Shown: positions 15,010-15,399 of the stretch, in pieces
Layout of the letters: the number at the start of each line of letters is the position of its first letter
Position numbering within the stretch: the stretch's first letter is position 1
NCBI GenBank assembly: GCA_002421995.1
Contig: DISP01000237.1
Coordinates: 2,958-18,356 of the forward strand
DNA: 15,399 nt
Direction: 5' to 3'
Source of the DNA: Bacteroidales bacterium UBA6207
Lineage (GTDB): Bacteria; Bacteroidota; Bacteroidia; Bacteroidales; F082
Translations under genes and position numbers: made by a program
The notes under the pieces: generated by a model
Database searches by the model: none
The model's input: only the letters and a program-made list of their open reading frames with translations
What the model was told of the DNA's origin: nothing

Positions 15010-15399
15010 TTAGTTAAATTTATCGTTATAGTAGGAGAATAGAATTTTCGAAAGGCTTTGTTTCGCCCTGAAATTAAGCGACTCAACGGCGGAGATGCTG
15101 ATGTGCAAAATGGCAGCAATCTCAGGATTTGAGAGTCCTTCGCCCTTTGAAAGAATGAAAGCGGCCCTTTGGTTTGCCGGAATCAGCGATAAAGCTTTTG
15201 ATAAAACATTTTCGTCTTCTTCTCTTTCCATTTTTCCGGGAGCGTCATTATTGGTTCGAATAGGACTCGATTTCAACTTTTCTTCTGTTTTCCGGTCGGT
15301 CAACCGAAGGCTGTTTCTTAATTTTTTCCAGCGCAAATGGTTAAGGGCCTTGTTCACACTCAATCGGTAAATCCATGTTGACACAGAAGCATCTTCCCT
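15010..15399 (-). CDS. ECF RNA polymerase sigma factor, C-terminal part (truncated by window edge)
   Basis: The last 129 residues of an ECF (group 4) sigma-70 factor; the frame stays open to the edge at 15399, so the N-terminal part of region 2 is outside the window. Residues visible at the edge, SVSTWIYRLSVNKALNHLR, are the end of region 2. A charged linker (RNSLRLTDRKTEEKLKSS) follows. Region 4 begins near LSLIPANQRAAFILSK and contains the helix-turn-helix LSNPEIAAILHISISAVES, ending in FRAKQSLSKIL. It is first in a three-gene minus-strand operon with the ZAS anti-sigma and the CnrX/Spy-like protein and likely activates its own promoter, which would lie beyond the window. Confidence 0.93.
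   Translation of the reverse strand, partial: REDASVSTWIYRLSVNKALNHLRWKKLRNSLRLTDRKTEEKLKSSPIRTNNDAPGKMEREEDENVLSKALSLIPANQRAAFILSKGEGLSNPEIAAILHISISAVESLNFRAKQSLSKILFSYYNDKFN

Noticed and set aside
15009..15119. Longer anti-sigma protein starting at 15119
   Set aside because: It would overlap the sigma factor gene by over 100 bases and adds a low-quality N-terminus; ATG 15008 fits the operon spacing.
1..15399. CRISPR arrays, transposases, tRNA or rRNA genes
   Set aside because: No regularly spaced repeats, transposase motifs or recognisable RNA gene cores were seen in reading both strands.

Overview
The window looks like a chromosomal segment from an anaerobic or facultatively anaerobic member of the Bacteroidota. 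The evidence is a type IX secretion (T9SS) C-terminal sorting domain on the first gene, two close matches to the Bacteroidota promoter -7 element (TAnnTTTG), start codons without Shine-Dalgarno sequences, and a ferredoxin/pyridine-nucleotide enzyme typical of fermentative or acetogen-like metabolism. No CRISPR array, insertion sequence, tRNA, rRNA or phage gene was seen.

Layout. (1) 1-1061: the 3' end of a large secreted T9SS protein, closed by a strong terminator. (2) 1122-3634: a promoter followed by two exported hydrolases in tandem, an endonuclease/exonuclease/phosphatase-family protein and a calcineurin-like metallophosphoesterase with a C-terminal PA14-like domain. (3) 3908-9944: a tight three-gene operon encoding a NuoE-like protein, a NuoF-like flavoprotein and a 1231-residue fusion of a NuoG-like protein with a GltD/NfnB-like NADPH-binding module. 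This matches the architecture of the Stn (Sporomusa-type Nfn) electron-bifurcating transhydrogenase StnABC. (4) 9945-10285: 341 bases without a gene, holding several hairpins and a strong terminator. (5) 10295-12999: an LptF/LptG-family permease overlapping by 4 bases with a GT4-type glycosyltransferase. (6) 13157-14074: a cation diffusion facilitator with zinc-type site residues. It converges on (7) 14068-15399, a minus-strand operon of an ECF sigma factor (N-terminus off the window), a ZAS-type transmembrane anti-sigma factor and a small membrane-anchored periplasmic protein of the CnrX/ZraP/Spy kind.

How the parts work together. The Stn-like complex probably exchanges electrons among NADH, NADPH and ferredoxin. 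Its NuoG-like domain has lost the residues needed for formate chemistry, so a formate dehydrogenase reading is unlikely. The sigma/anti-sigma/sensor trio has the same composition as the Cnr (cobalt-nickel) regulatory system. Its position beside a metal-efflux transporter suggests a metal or envelope-stress circuit. The permease and glycosyltransferase belong to envelope biogenesis. The most noteworthy items are the StnC-like fusion with a degenerate molybdopterin domain, the CnrYXH-like trio next to the CDF exporter, and the structured non-coding stretch after the transhydrogenase operon.
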